Of a DNA stretch of 64,000 nucleotides, positions 7,999 to 17,454 are shown piece by piece. The notes under the pieces are model-generated. The model did no database searches. It was given only the letters and a program-made list of their open reading frames with translations, and was not told where the DNA came from. Source of the DNA: Roseiflexus castenholzii DSM 13941 (GTDB taxonomy: Bacteria > Chloroflexota > Chloroflexia > Chloroflexales > Roseiflexaceae); the NCBI RefSeq assembly GCF_000017805.1, contig NC_009767.1, forward strand, positions 5,314,001 to 5,378,000. Direction: 5' to 3'. A program made the position numbers and the translations under genes. Numbering within the stretch: position 1 is the stretch's first letter; the number at the start of each line of letters is the position of its first letter.

Positions 7999-8661
7999 AT
8001 GCAGATCACCGTCGACCATGTCATCCGCTTTCTTGAGCGCGCTGCCGCGCTTATCCGCGACCACGCGGCTGAATTGACAGAACTTGATACCGTGATCGGC
8101 GATGCAGACCACGGGACGAATCTGAATCGCGGCTTCTCCGCAGTCGTCGTCAAACTCGATGCGCTACAGGACGGTGATATCGGCACGATCCTGGACGTTA
8201 CCGGGAAAACGCTGCTCGCAACCGTCGGCGGTGCGGCCGGTCCGCTCTATGGAACGGCATTTCGGCGCGCCGGCGCATTGCTGGCGGGGCGCTACACGAT
8301 TGACGGCGCCGATATTGCTGCTGCGCTCGAAGTGGCGCTCAAAGGGATCGTCGAACGTGGGCGCGTCCAGCGTGGCGAAAAGACCATGCTCGATGCGATT
8401 GCGCCAGGAGTCGACACATTTCGCACCGCTATCGTGCAAGGCCAATCGCTCGAAGAAGCGGCACGCTGTGCGCTCGTCGCCGTTGAGGAAGGGATGCGCG
8501 CCACGATACCGATGCAGGCGACCAAAGGGCGCGCCGCATTTCTCGGACCGCGCAGCATCGGGCATCAGGACCCTGGCGCAACATCGGCGTACTATATTGC
8601 CTGTGCGATGGTTGGTCTCGATGCCGACCCGCCATCTCATCAGACAACCGAGATGCACTGA
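7999..8661 (+). CDS. dhaL: Dihydroxyacetone kinase, ADP-binding subunit DhaL
   Basis: The 220-residue protein has the Mg-ADP-binding signature TVIGDADHGTNLNRGF at residues 31-46, whose Asp residues coordinate Mg2+. GGAAGPLYGTAFR and LGPRSIGHQDPGATSAYY are typical of DhaL. In PEP-dependent kinases DhaL keeps its ADP tightly bound as a cofactor, and DhaM rephosphorylates it. The gene follows dhaK after an 83-nt gap and is 17 nt upstream of glpA. Confidence 0.93.
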   Translation: MQITVDHVIRFLERAAALIRDHAAELTELDTVIGDADHGTNLNRGFSAVVVKLDALQDGDIGTILDVTGKTLLATVGGAAGPLYGTAFRRAGALLAGRYTIDGADIAAALEVALKGIVERGRVQRGEKTMLDAIAPGVDTFRTAIVQGQSLEEAARCALVAVEEGMRATIPMQATKGRAAFLGPRSIGHQDPGATSAYYIACAMVGLDADPPSHQTTEMH

Positions 8662-8678
8662 CCTGGAAAGGACCGGAT

Positions 8679-10349
8679 ATGCGCACCCTTACAACTGATG
8701 TTCTGGTGATCGGCGGCGGTGCTACCGGCGCCGGCGCGCTGCGGGACCTTTCACTGCGCGGCATCCGATCCGCGCTGGTCGAAAAGGGTGATCTGACGCA
8801 CGGCACCACCGGGCGATACCACGGGTTACTGCACTCTGGCGGTCGTTATGTGGTGAAAGACCCGCAATCAGCGGAGGAGTGCGCGCGCGAAAATGAAATC
8901 TTGCGCAAGATTATGCCGCACTGTATCGAGGAAACGGGCGGATTGTTCGTCGTGACTCCGGCAGACGACGAGTCGTATGCCGAACGGTTCATTGCCGCCT
9001 GCCGTCGCACCGGTGTGTGGGTCGAGGAAATACCGGTGCGTGAGGCGCTACGCCGCGAACCGCTGCTCAATCCACGCATTCAGCGGGCGTTTGCCGTGCG
9101 CGATGGCGCCGCCGACTCGTTCCTTGCCACGCACGCCAATGCCGATGATGCGCGACGCCACGGCGCACAGGTGATGACCTACCATCGTGTGACCAGGTTG
9201 GAGCGTGTTGGTGATCGGATCGTCGGCGCGTTGTGCGAAGATCTGCGAAGCGGCGAAACGGTGCGCATCCACGCCGGTTTCATCATTAACGCAACCGGTG
9301 CATGGGCGGGGAAGATCGCGGCGATGGCCGGGTTGCGCATCAACGTTGTGCCCGGCAAGGGAACCATGATCGCAATGAACCACCGGATTGTCAACACGGT
9401 CGTCAACCGCTGCAAGATGCCGTCCGACGGCGATATTATCGTGCCCATCCATACGGTCGCAGTGCTTGGCACTACCGACATCCCTGTGCCTGATCCCGAT
9501 GTGTACGACATCACCCCGGAAGAGGTCCGGCTCATCCTCGAAGAGGGCGAGTGCCTGATTCCCGGCGTCAGCCGCATGCGCGCGCTGCGAGCATGGGCAG
9601 GGGTGCGACCATTGTACAAAGATCAGGACGCGGGAAACGATCGCGATATTCCTCGCACCTATAAGTTGCTCGACCACGAAACACGCGATGGTGTCTCCGG
9701 CATGGTCAGCATTGTCGGCGGTAAGTGGACGACGTATCGATTGATGGCGGAGCACACTGTGAACCTGGTCGCGCAACGTCTCGGCGTCACCACACCATGC
9801 CGGACGGCAGATCTAACGATTGAACCGTCGCACGATGGCGCCGCCGCTGCACCGCGCGCTCCGGCACGCTCACAGTTTGCCATTCTGGCGTCGCCGTTCT
9901 ATATGCTGGGACACAGGCTGGCAGAGGTCGAGGCGGACGATAGCTACGGCGATCTCATCTGCGAATGTGAACTGGTGACGCGCGCCCACCTTGAAGCGGC
10001 GATCCGCAGTGATGGAACCGCCAATCTCGACGATCTGCGCCGCGATACGCGCCTGGGGATGGGTCCGTGTCAGGGTGGATTCTGTACCTATCGCGCCGCT
10101 GCGATCTGGCACGAACTGCGCGATGGGGCAACACATACGGTTGGCGCGCCGCCGGCAACGGCGTTGCTCCGACATTTCCTTCAGGAACGCTGGAAGGGAG
10201 TCACGCCGACGTTGTGGGGGGATCAGTTGCGCCAGGAACGCCTCGACGAACTGAACTATCTCGAAACGCTTGCCGTTGATCGCTTGCCGGAAGCCACCCT
10301 CGACGCCATCGAGCAGCCACGAGATGTTGTGATCGAGGAGGTTGTGTGA
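8679..10349 (+). CDS. glpA: Anaerobic glycerol-3-phosphate dehydrogenase, subunit A (FAD)
   Basis: The 556-residue flavoprotein oxidises sn-glycerol-3-phosphate to DHAP at the membrane surface. The FAD-binding Rossmann motif is GGGATGAGALRDLSLRG near residue 11, followed by GTTGRYHGLLHSGGRYV. A C-terminal BFD-like [2Fe-2S] domain (about residues 427-475) has the Cys pattern CECE...GPCQGGFC, as in E. coli GlpA and unlike aerobic GlpD. Electrons pass through GlpB and GlpC to the quinone pool. Together with the dha genes it makes DHAP from two directions. GGAAAGGA precedes the start. Confidence 0.93.
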   Translation: MRTLTTDVLVIGGGATGAGALRDLSLRGIRSALVEKGDLTHGTTGRYHGLLHSGGRYVVKDPQSAEECARENEILRKIMPHCIEETGGLFVVTPADDESYAERFIAACRRTGVWVEEIPVREALRREPLLNPRIQRAFAVRDGAADSFLATHANADDARRHGAQVMTYHRVTRLERVGDRIVGALCEDLRSGETVRIHAGFIINATGAWAGKIAAMAGLRINVVPGKGTMIAMNHRIVNTVVNRCKMPSDGDIIVPIHTVAVLGTTDIPVPDPDVYDITPEEVRLILEEGECLIPGVSRMRALRAWAGVRPLYKDQDAGNDRDIPRTYKLLDHETRDGVSGMVSIVGGKWTTYRLMAEHTVNLVAQRLGVTTPCRTADLTIEPSHDGAAAAPRAPARSQFAILASPFYMLGHRLAEVEADDSYGDLICECELVTRAHLEAAIRSDGTANLDDLRRDTRLGMGPCQGGFCTYRAAAIWHELRDGATHTVGAPPATALLRHFLQERWKGVTPTLWGDQLRQERLDELNYLETLAVDRLPEATLDAIEQPRDVVIEEVV

Positions 10350-10412
10350 GGGGGCGAAGAGGTAATAGTCAGACGTGGCAGAACCGTTGATCTACGGATA
10401 AGGACGATTGCC

Positions 10413-11657
10413 ATGCGCACAACGATCGTGATCGGCGCAGGGTTGAGTGGATTGATGGGCGCGCTGGCGCTGGCAGAAGCCGGACTGCGGCCGCTGGTGC
10501 TGGCGAAGGGGCAGGGAGCGACCCACTGGACCGCTGGCACGGTTGATATCTGGGGCGGCGATGAACGTTCGCCGCGCGAGGCGCTTCAGGAGATCGGCGC
10601 ATTACACCCGCATCACCCATACGCGCTCATCGGCGCGCACGCCGTGGAGGAAGCCATTGTGCGCTTTCGCGCACTGACCGAGGCGGCGCGGTATCCGTAT
10701 GTCGGCGGGCTGGATCGGAATATTTTGTTGCCGACGTCGGCAGGTGCGCTGCGGCCGGCTGCGCTCCTGCCGGTGACGATGGCGGCCGGCGATGTGCGAC
10801 TCGGCGGGACAATGCTGATTGCCGGGTTCCGTGAATTGCGCGATTTTTATCCGCCGTTCATCGCCGCCAACCTGGCTGCGCAGGGAATGGCAGCGCGCGG
10901 CGTCTACCTGACCATTCCACCTGCCTTCCGCAGACGTGAATACAACCCGGTGACATTTGCGCGTCTGTTCGATAATCCGGCGTTTTGCAGCGATATTGGC
11001 AGGCAATTGCGCGCACAACGCGGCGATGCAACCCGGATCGGGCTGCCGGCGGTGCTCGGGTTGCGCGATCCGACAGGGGTTGTCGCCCATTTGCAGGACG
11101 AGAGCGGCGCGCAAATCTTCGAGATTCCGACATTGCCGCCGTCCGTTCCGGGTATGCGACTGTTTGCCCTCTTTCAGAATGCCATCGAACAGGCAGGCGG
11201 TCGCGTGCAGATTGGATCGGAAGTGATCTGCGGCGATGGACGGGATCGTCTGTTGACGACCGTGTGGAGCGAGGCGGCGGCGCGCCGGCAGGAACATCGC
11301 GTCGAGCGCGCGCTGCTGGCAACCGGCGGAGTTGCGGGTGGCGGCATTCGGACTGACCATATGGGAATGGTGCGCGAAACGGCGCTCGATTTGCCGGTGC
11401 GTGCGCCGGCGAACCGCGCCGCCTGGTTTGCGCCGCGTTTCCTCGATCCGCAGGGACACGCCATCTACACGGCCGGCGTCGCAACCGATGCGCACCTTCG
11501 ACCGATCGGGACCGATGGCGCCGTTGTGTATGACAATGTGACAGTCGCCGGCGCACTACTGGCTGGAACCGACACCGTCCGTGAACGCAGTCGGAGTGGC
11601 GTTTCCCTCGCCACTGGATGGGCAGCCGGACGCATACTGGCAGAATGGATGGCATGA
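10413..11657 (+). CDS. glpB: Anaerobic glycerol-3-phosphate dehydrogenase, subunit B
   Basis: The 414 residues are close to E. coli GlpB (about 419). It begins with a dinucleotide-binding GAGLSGLMGALALAEAG and has the C-terminal GIRTDHMGMVRE and AGVATDAHLRPI segments of the family. It is the middle, flavin/Fe-S-linked subunit that relays electrons from GlpA to the membrane-bound GlpC. It overlaps glpC by the ATGA arrangement at 11654-11657, so the two are translated together. Confidence 0.88.
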   Translation: MRTTIVIGAGLSGLMGALALAEAGLRPLVLAKGQGATHWTAGTVDIWGGDERSPREALQEIGALHPHHPYALIGAHAVEEAIVRFRALTEAARYPYVGGLDRNILLPTSAGALRPAALLPVTMAAGDVRLGGTMLIAGFRELRDFYPPFIAANLAAQGMAARGVYLTIPPAFRRREYNPVTFARLFDNPAFCSDIGRQLRAQRGDATRIGLPAVLGLRDPTGVVAHLQDESGAQIFEIPTLPPSVPGMRLFALFQNAIEQAGGRVQIGSEVICGDGRDRLLTTVWSEAAARRQEHRVERALLATGGVAGGGIRTDHMGMVRETALDLPVRAPANRAAWFAPRFLDPQGHAIYTAGVATDAHLRPIGTDGAVVYDNVTVAGALLAGTDTVRERSRSGVSLATGWAAGRILAEWMA

Positions 11658-12907
11658 TGATCATTCCAGAGGATCACATCGAACAATCGCTTGAAGCGTC
11701 GCTCGACCATTGCATCAAGTGCAACATTTGCACGGCGGCGTGTCCGGTCAGTGCCGTTACCGATTTGTTTCCCGGACCCAAATATGTCGGTCCGCAGGCG
11801 CAGCGTTTCCGGCACGCGCGTCAACCGTCGCCCGATGAGTCGGTAGATTACTGTTCAGGATGTCGCGTGTGCAATGAGGTCTGCCCGACCGGCGTGCGGA
11901 TCGCCGAACTGAATGCGCGGGCGCGGGCGCGTCTGGTGGCAGAGCGCGGCATCCCGCTGCGCAATCGCCTGATCAGTCGCTCTGGTCTGGTCGGTCGTTT
12001 GGGGGCGGGACCGCACGCGCCGATCGCCAATGCGCTGCTCGGTTCCAAACCGCTGCGCATGGTCATCGAGCGCACACTGGGCATTGCGCGGGAGGCGCCA
12101 TTGCCGGCGTTCAGCCGGTACACCTTTCGGTCGTGGTTCCGGCGCCGACGCGCGCCGCAGATCGACGCCGGAACACCGAAACGCCAGGTGGTCTACTTCC
12201 ATGGATGCTCGGCAAACTACTATGAGCCGTGGATCGGCAAAGCAGTCGTCGCGGTGCTCGAACACAACGGTTTCGAGGTGCTGCTTCCTCGCCAGCGCTG
12301 CTGCGGTCTGCCGCTGCTCTCGAATGGCGACTTTGCGGCTGCACGTCGCGCGCACGAAGAGAACGTCGCGTTCCTGGCGCCGTATGCGCTGCGCACCATC
12401 CCAATTGTTGGCGCCAGCACCAGTTGTACACTGACGCTCAAAGAAGAAGCGCCGGAATTGCTCGGCATGCAGAGCGATACGGTGCGCGCAGTTGCACAGC
12501 AGACATATGACATCTTTGAGTTTCTGCGTCTGCTCCACATGCGCGGCGAGTTGCGCACCGACTTTCGCCCGATTGAGCGCACGCTGCCGTACCATCCGCC
12601 ATGCCAGTTGCGCGCGCATCGCATCGGTCGCCCCGCGCTCGACGTGCTGGAACTCGTCCCCGGACTGCGCCTGATCGAAACGCACGCCGGTTGCTGCGGC
12701 ATCGCCGGAACATATGGATTGAAAGTCGAGAAGTATCGGATCAGCATGGATGTCGGGGCGCCATTGTTCGAGACCGTGCGACGCTCCGGCGCCGATATGG
12801 CGCTGTGTGATTCAGAGACATGCCGCTGGCAGATCAGCCATGGCGCTGGCGTGGTTGCGCGCCATCCGATTGAGATTCTTGCCGAAGCATACGGACTTGT
12901 GACGTGA
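11654..12907 (+). CDS. glpC: Anaerobic glycerol-3-phosphate dehydrogenase, subunit C (2x4Fe-4S)
   Basis: The 417-residue membrane-anchoring subunit has two ferredoxin-type clusters near the N-terminus, CIKCNICTAACPVS and CSGCRVCNEVCPTG. Two CCG domains follow, ending in RCCGLPLL and GCCGIAGTYG, the pattern of heterodisulfide-reductase-like quinone reductases. It passes electrons to menaquinone. The ATG at 11654 overlaps the glpB stop. An in-frame upstream ATG at 11618 lies inside glpB and is unlikely to be used. Position just before dhaM shows that the glp genes are embedded inside the dha/PTS set. Confidence 0.92.
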   Translation: MMIIPEDHIEQSLEASLDHCIKCNICTAACPVSAVTDLFPGPKYVGPQAQRFRHARQPSPDESVDYCSGCRVCNEVCPTGVRIAELNARARARLVAERGIPLRNRLISRSGLVGRLGAGPHAPIANALLGSKPLRMVIERTLGIAREAPLPAFSRYTFRSWFRRRRAPQIDAGTPKRQVVYFHGCSANYYEPWIGKAVVAVLEHNGFEVLLPRQRCCGLPLLSNGDFAAARRAHEENVAFLAPYALRTIPIVGASTSCTLTLKEEAPELLGMQSDTVRAVAQQTYDIFEFLRLLHMRGELRTDFRPIERTLPYHPPCQLRAHRIGRPALDVLELVPGLRLIETHAGCCGIAGTYGLKVEKYRISMDVGAPLFETVRRSGADMALCDSETCRWQISHGAGVVARHPIEILAEAYGLVT

Positions 12908-12908
12908 T

Positions 12909-13319
12909 ATGGTTGGCATTTTGATCGTTGCGCACAGTGAACGGCTCGCAAGTGGCGTCAAGGAGTTTGCCGAGCAGGCGACCCATGGTCAGGTTCCGAT
13001 TGTCGCAGTCGGCGGAGCGGTCGATGGGTCTCTCGGTATCAGCCCGGAAGCGATTCGGGAGGGTCTGCGCCGCATCGCCGGCAACGACGGCGTTCTCGTT
13101 CTGGTCGATTTTACCAGTGCTGCGTTGAGTGTCGAAGCCGTCCTGGAAGATGAGGCGTCCATGCGTGTCGTCATCAGCAATGCGCCGCTTGTCGAAGGCG
13201 CATATCTCGCCGCCGTCGAGGCGTCGGTCGGCGCAACGCTGGAGGAAGCAGCAGCCGCAGCATTACGCGGACGTGACCTGATCAAAGTGCAACCGGATCG
13301 TCGCATGCGCTATCAGTAA
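12909..13319 (+). CDS. dhaM: PTS EIIA-type phosphocarrier DhaM
   Basis: The 136-residue single-domain EIIA(Dha) has the phospho-accepting His at residue 9 in LIVAHSERLASGV. VAVGGAVDGSLGIS and VLVDFTSAALSVEAVLED match the mannose-class-like DhaM fold. It takes phosphate from HPr and passes it to DhaL-bound ADP. In E. coli DhaM is fused to HPr-like and EI-like domains; here all three are separate genes in the same order (dhaM, ptsH, ptsI). It follows glpC by one nucleotide. Confidence 0.88.
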   Translation: MVGILIVAHSERLASGVKEFAEQATHGQVPIVAVGGAVDGSLGISPEAIREGLRRIAGNDGVLVLVDFTSAALSVEAVLEDEASMRVVISNAPLVEGAYLAAVEASVGATLEEAAAAALRGRDLIKVQPDRRMRYQ

Positions 13320-13374
13320 GGCAATGCCTGTCTCTGGAGAGACAGAGGGGTAAGCACACATCCTCATAACGGTC

Positions 13375-13650
13375 ATGGAAGAGCGAGTGGTCAGGATTCG
13401 GCATCCCCTTGGGCTGCATGCGCGTCCGGCAGCAGATTTTTACCGCAAGACGCGCGAGTTTCGCAGCCGAATTACGGTACGAAATATCAGCCGGAGATTT
13501 TCGGTCGAGCTGCCGGTCAGCCCGTTGAATTTGCTGCAACTTGGCGCAGCGCAGGGGCATCAGGTATTGATCCGCGCCGAGGGTGAAGATGAGCGTGAAG
13601 CCGTGACGGCGCTGGCCAGATTGCTCGACCAACTCGCAGCCGAGGAATAA
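13375..13650 (+). CDS. ptsH: Phosphocarrier protein HPr
   Basis: The 91-residue HPr has the active His in PLGLHARPAAD (about residue 15). The region that holds regulatory Ser46 in Firmicutes reads PVSPLNLLQLGA, so a Ser is present at the equivalent position but is followed by Pro. It relays phosphate from enzyme I to DhaM. No sugar-specific EIIB/EIIC gene is nearby, so the chain probably serves dihydroxyacetone kinase only. The stop codon is directly followed by the ptsI ATG. Confidence 0.92.
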   Translation: MEERVVRIRHPLGLHARPAADFYRKTREFRSRITVRNISRRFSVELPVSPLNLLQLGAAQGHQVLIRAEGEDEREAVTALARLLDQLAAEE

Positions 13651-15321
13651 ATGGCCATCTATCTTCGAGGCGCTGGGAGTTCACCGGGAGTGGCGCTTGG
13701 GCGTGCGGTGCGCTACCTCCCCGATAGCCACGCCTGGCATGCGGTTGATGCCGACATCGATGCCGCAATGGCGCGTTTCACAGCAGCTCAGGCAATGGCT
13801 GCCACGCAAATGCGCACGCTGGCAGAGTTGTTGCGTGAAGAAGGACGCATCGAAGAGGCGCGCATTTTTGACACCCATGCGCTCCTGGTTGAAGATGAAA
13901 TCCTGACGCAGGACGTAGAACGGCGTATGCGCGCGGGGCGCATCAGTCTGGAGCAGGCGCTGATCGCCGCCATCGATTCGCTGCGCGACGCCGTCGATGC
14001 CATCGACGACCCCTATCTACGCGAACGTTCCAGCGACATCGACAGCGTGCGGCGCGCTATTCTGACGGCGCTGCACGGCGAAACCCGCCGCATTCGCGAT
14101 CTGCCGATCGGCGCCATTCTGGTGGCGAATGACCTGACGCCAGCGGAAGCGGTCAGCCTGCGCGATGGACGGATCGCCGGATTCGCAACTGCCGAGGGTG
14201 GACCGACCAGCCATACGACGATCCTGGCGCGCGCCTTTGGCATCCCGGCGGTTGTCGGGTTGGGCGCAGCAACGCTGGCGGTTCCCGATGGCGCGCCACT
14301 GGTGCTCGACGGATACACGGGACTGCTGATCGTCGATCCTGACGCCTTTGAATGGTCCTCCTACGAACGTCGCGCGTCCGCGCTGGTAACGGCGCCGGTT
14401 CGGCGACAACCGTCACGCGATCAACCGGGGCGCCTGGCAAGCGGCGAGCCGGTGACCATCTGGGCAAATATCAACCATCCGCTCGAGGCGCGTATCGCCC
14501 TCGAACAGGGAGCAGAAGGCATCGGACTGTTTCGCACCGAGTTTCTCTTCCTGGGGCGTAGCACTCCGCCCGACGAGAACGAACAGTACGAGGCATATCG
14601 CGCCGTAGTCGAGATGATGGAAGGGCGCCCGGTCATTATCCGCACCCTGGACATCGGCGGCGATAAGCGAGTGGAGTACCTCGACCTGCCGCACGAACCC
14701 AATCCCTCACTCGGTATCCGTGGGCTGCGCCTGGCAATGCGTCGGCCCGATCTCTTCCAGACACAGATTCGCGCTATGCTTCGCGCTGCAACGCACGGCG
14801 ATCTGCGTATCCTGTTGCCGATGGTCGCCATACCGGACGAAGTGACATGGGCACGTGAACAGATCCACAGCGCCGCCGAGTCGCTGGCACGTCAGGGCAT
14901 TCCTCACCGTGCTGACGTGCCTGTTGGCGTCATGATCGAAACGCCAGCCGCAGCAATCACTGCCGATCTGCTGGCGCGCGAGGCGGCGTTCTTCAGCATT
15001 GGCACCAACGACCTGGCGCAGTACGCGCTTGCTGCCGACCGCACGAGCGCCGATGTGTCTGCCCGATACTCCCAGACATCCGCTGCTATCCTGCGCCTGA
15101 TTGCGCAGACCGTCGGCTCTGCCATTCGCGCTCGTTTGCCGGTGTGTGTCTGCGGCGAGAGCGCCGGTGCGCCGGATGTGGCGCCGCTCCTGATCGGGTT
15201 GGGCGTGTCACAATTGAGCATGAACCCGGCGAGCATTTCCATTGTCAAAGAGCGTCTGAGCGAGACGATGATGACGCAGGCGCAGGCGGCGGCGCACGCA
15301 GTGTTGAACATTTACATATGA
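13651..15321 (+). CDS. ptsI: PEP-protein phosphotransferase (enzyme I)
   Basis: The 556-residue enzyme I autophosphorylates from PEP and charges HPr. The phospho-His lies in TAEGGPTSHTTILARAFG (about residue 188). The PEP/Mg site is seen in GLFRTEFLFLGR, LDIGGDKRVEYL and SIGTNDLAQYALAADR, and the catalytic Cys in PVCVCGESAG near residue 500. The length is typical. Its last bases overlap the next gene's ATG (ATGA at 15318), which couples it to a Ser/Thr kinase. Confidence 0.94.
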   Translation: MAIYLRGAGSSPGVALGRAVRYLPDSHAWHAVDADIDAAMARFTAAQAMAATQMRTLAELLREEGRIEEARIFDTHALLVEDEILTQDVERRMRAGRISLEQALIAAIDSLRDAVDAIDDPYLRERSSDIDSVRRAILTALHGETRRIRDLPIGAILVANDLTPAEAVSLRDGRIAGFATAEGGPTSHTTILARAFGIPAVVGLGAATLAVPDGAPLVLDGYTGLLIVDPDAFEWSSYERRASALVTAPVRRQPSRDQPGRLASGEPVTIWANINHPLEARIALEQGAEGIGLFRTEFLFLGRSTPPDENEQYEAYRAVVEMMEGRPVIIRTLDIGGDKRVEYLDLPHEPNPSLGIRGLRLAMRRPDLFQTQIRAMLRAATHGDLRILLPMVAIPDEVTWAREQIHSAAESLARQGIPHRADVPVGVMIETPAAAITADLLAREAAFFSIGTNDLAQYALAADRTSADVSARYSQTSAAILRLIAQTVGSAIRARLPVCVCGESAGAPDVAPLLIGLGVSQLSMNPASISIVKERLSETMMTQAQAAAHAVLNIYI

Positions 15322-17321
15322 GCAACCTTCCTGAATGGATCGGTCATTATCACCTGGAGCGTCAGATCGGCAAAGGCGGCATGAGCCTTGTGTGGCTGGC
15401 GCGTCACCGCACGCTTCGCGCTCGTCAGGTGGCGATCAAGGTGCTCCTTTCACAGGAATCCGAGTGGGTCGAGCGCTTCACCCGCGAAGCGGAGATCACA
15501 AGTCAACTCCGCCACGCGCACATTGTGCCGATCTATGATCACGGCTATCAGGCGCCGTTCTACTACACGGTGATGGAGTATGTCGAGGGCGGATCACTGC
15601 GCGATCTGCTCAGTAAGCGTGGACGGTTGCCGCTCGACCTGGCACTGCACATCTTTCGTTGCGCTGCGGCTGCCCTCGACTATGCCCACGCGCACGGGGT
15701 CATCCATCGTGATATTTCGACCGGAAATATTCTGGTGGATCAGGATGGCGCGCGCGTGTTCCTTGCCGACTTCGGCATTGCCCGCGAGTCGGGCAAAACG
15801 TCGCTGACGACGGTCCACAAAGTGATGGGAACGCGGGGGTTCTTTTCACCGGAGCACATTGCCTCGGCAACCGCCGTGACTCATCTTTCCGATCTGTACA
15901 GCCTCGGAGTTGTGCTGTTCGTCATGCTCACCGGCGCCCTGCCCTGGTCCTACATCCCAGGACCCGGCGAGGATGGCGGACCATTCGTGCCACTGATGTC
16001 GCTGCGCGACCGCGGGGTGACCGGCTTGCCAACCGAACTCGACACTGTCATCCATGCCATGCTGGCGCCAGACCCGTCTAAACGGTATCCCAGCGCTCAG
16101 GCAGCGGTCGAGGCGCTGGAACAGGTGTTACGTCGTCATACCAGTACAACGCAGGTGATGGCCGGCGCACCCGCCAGCGCGCCACCGGTTCCGGCAGCAC
16201 CGCCGGAAGAGCCACATCCGGTCGAACAGACGCTGGCGCCTGATCTGATTAAGGCGCCAATCCAGGAAGCGCTGAAGCGCGCGCGCGAACTCAATGACCC
16301 GCGCGAAATTGCCCGCTTGCTGAATGCCTGGAGCAATGCGCGACCATGGCTGCGCCGTCCGTCTTTGGGGCGCATGGCGGCGATCAGGCAGATCGGGCAT
16401 CGCAACGTTTACTGGTATACCCTGCGCGTGCTGTATGAGACGCGCGAACCGGCGCAGACGGCGGAAGAACCGGATCACCAGATGACGAACCACAAACTGG
16501 AACGCGAACCCGGTCGCTGGGAGGTGCCGCTTCCGGCGCCAAAAGGGTTCGAGAACGATCCCGGCGGCGTGGTGCGCATTCCCGGTTCAACGCGCGTTGT
16601 GCTCTGTGATGATTGTAAAGGTATTGGGCGGACGATCTGTCCCCGCTGCAACGGCAATCGGCGCATTCCGGCGCCAGCCGACCCCACGCCGCCCGTCGTG
16701 ACGACAAGTGCGTCGGTGTCCGCTGAATCGGCGACGTCCGCCCCGGCACAGGCTGCGGCAGCGCCACGGTTGATCCCGTGCCCTGATTGCCAGGGAAGCG
16801 GCGGATTACACTGCAAACGCTGCGATGGGACCAGCCGCCTGGTCGTTCACAAAACCTTGCGCTGGCATCGCCGGGCGGAAAGGATGACTGCCCGCGATGA
16901 TCTACCGCGTATCGATGAAGATTGGTTGGAAAAACGCTGCAAGAAACATACTATCTATCGTGAGCAGGAGAACGGAGGGTTTCGTCCTGAATGGCGCCTT
17001 GTGCCGAACATTCAGGCAATGATTCAGGAGGCGGAAGCATGCCTGAATCCCGATACGCGTATTCTGTTCAGCGAAGTGACTGTGCGCTTTATTCCCATCA
17101 CCGAGATCGTGTTCGATCTCGATGAATGGAAACCGGCAAAAGCCACCGGACAGAAAGGTCAGTCGCGCGAACCGGTGCTCTACCGCTGGTATATCTATGG
17201 CTTTGAAAACATCTTGCCTGATGACCGGCGTTTTTTGAACCGGGATCGGATTATTGCACTGGGGGCGACCGGCGTGAGCGTTGCGGCAATCATTGCGCTG
17301 ATTTTGCTACTGGTGCTGTGA
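15318..17321 (+). CDS. Hanks-type Ser/Thr protein kinase with DnaJ-like zinc ribbons and C-terminal membrane anchor
   Basis: The protein has 667 residues. The kinase domain (1-270) has a Gly loop IGKGGMSLVW, the ATP-binding Lys in QVAIKVLL, catalytic HRDISTGN, DFG (LADFGIARE) and FSPEH. The Lys normally two residues after the catalytic Asp (HRDxK) is Ser here, which is unusual. Residues about 430-520 hold paired CxxCxGxG motifs (CDDCKGIG, CPRCNGN, CPDCQGSG, CKRCDG) like the DnaJ zinc domain, separated by an Ala/Thr linker. One transmembrane helix ends the protein. It overlaps ptsI by ATGA, so it is co-translated with the phosphotransferase chain. The substrate is unknown; HPr or DhaK are guesses. 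Confidence 0.85.
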   Translation: MSNLPEWIGHYHLERQIGKGGMSLVWLARHRTLRARQVAIKVLLSQESEWVERFTREAEITSQLRHAHIVPIYDHGYQAPFYYTVMEYVEGGSLRDLLSKRGRLPLDLALHIFRCAAAALDYAHAHGVIHRDISTGNILVDQDGARVFLADFGIARESGKTSLTTVHKVMGTRGFFSPEHIASATAVTHLSDLYSLGVVLFVMLTGALPWSYIPGPGEDGGPFVPLMSLRDRGVTGLPTELDTVIHAMLAPDPSKRYPSAQAAVEALEQVLRRHTSTTQVMAGAPASAPPVPAAPPEEPHPVEQTLAPDLIKAPIQEALKRARELNDPREIARLLNAWSNARPWLRRPSLGRMAAIRQIGHRNVYWYTLRVLYETREPAQTAEEPDHQMTNHKLEREPGRWEVPLPAPKGFENDPGGVVRIPGSTRVVLCDDCKGIGRTICPRCNGNRRIPAPADPTPPVVTTSASVSAESATSAPAQAAAAPRLIPCPDCQGSGGLHCKRCDGTSRLVVHKTLRWHRRAERMTARDDLPRIDEDWLEKRCKKHTIYREQENGGFRPEWRLVPNIQAMIQEAEACLNPDTRILFSEVTVRFIPITEIVFDLDEWKPAKATGQKGQSREPVLYRWYIYGFENILPDDRRFLNRDRIIALGATGVSVAAIIALILLLVL

Positions 17322-17454
17322 TATTATGATCGCCCGCCCGGCGGCGATGCGAAGGGTGGGCGGTTGTCACACCCTGAACGAAGAAGCCGAAGCCCGGAGC
17401 CATGCCCTCAGCCCCGCGCAGGGGCTGCGAAGAGTCTCTCCTTCATAGAGGCCT

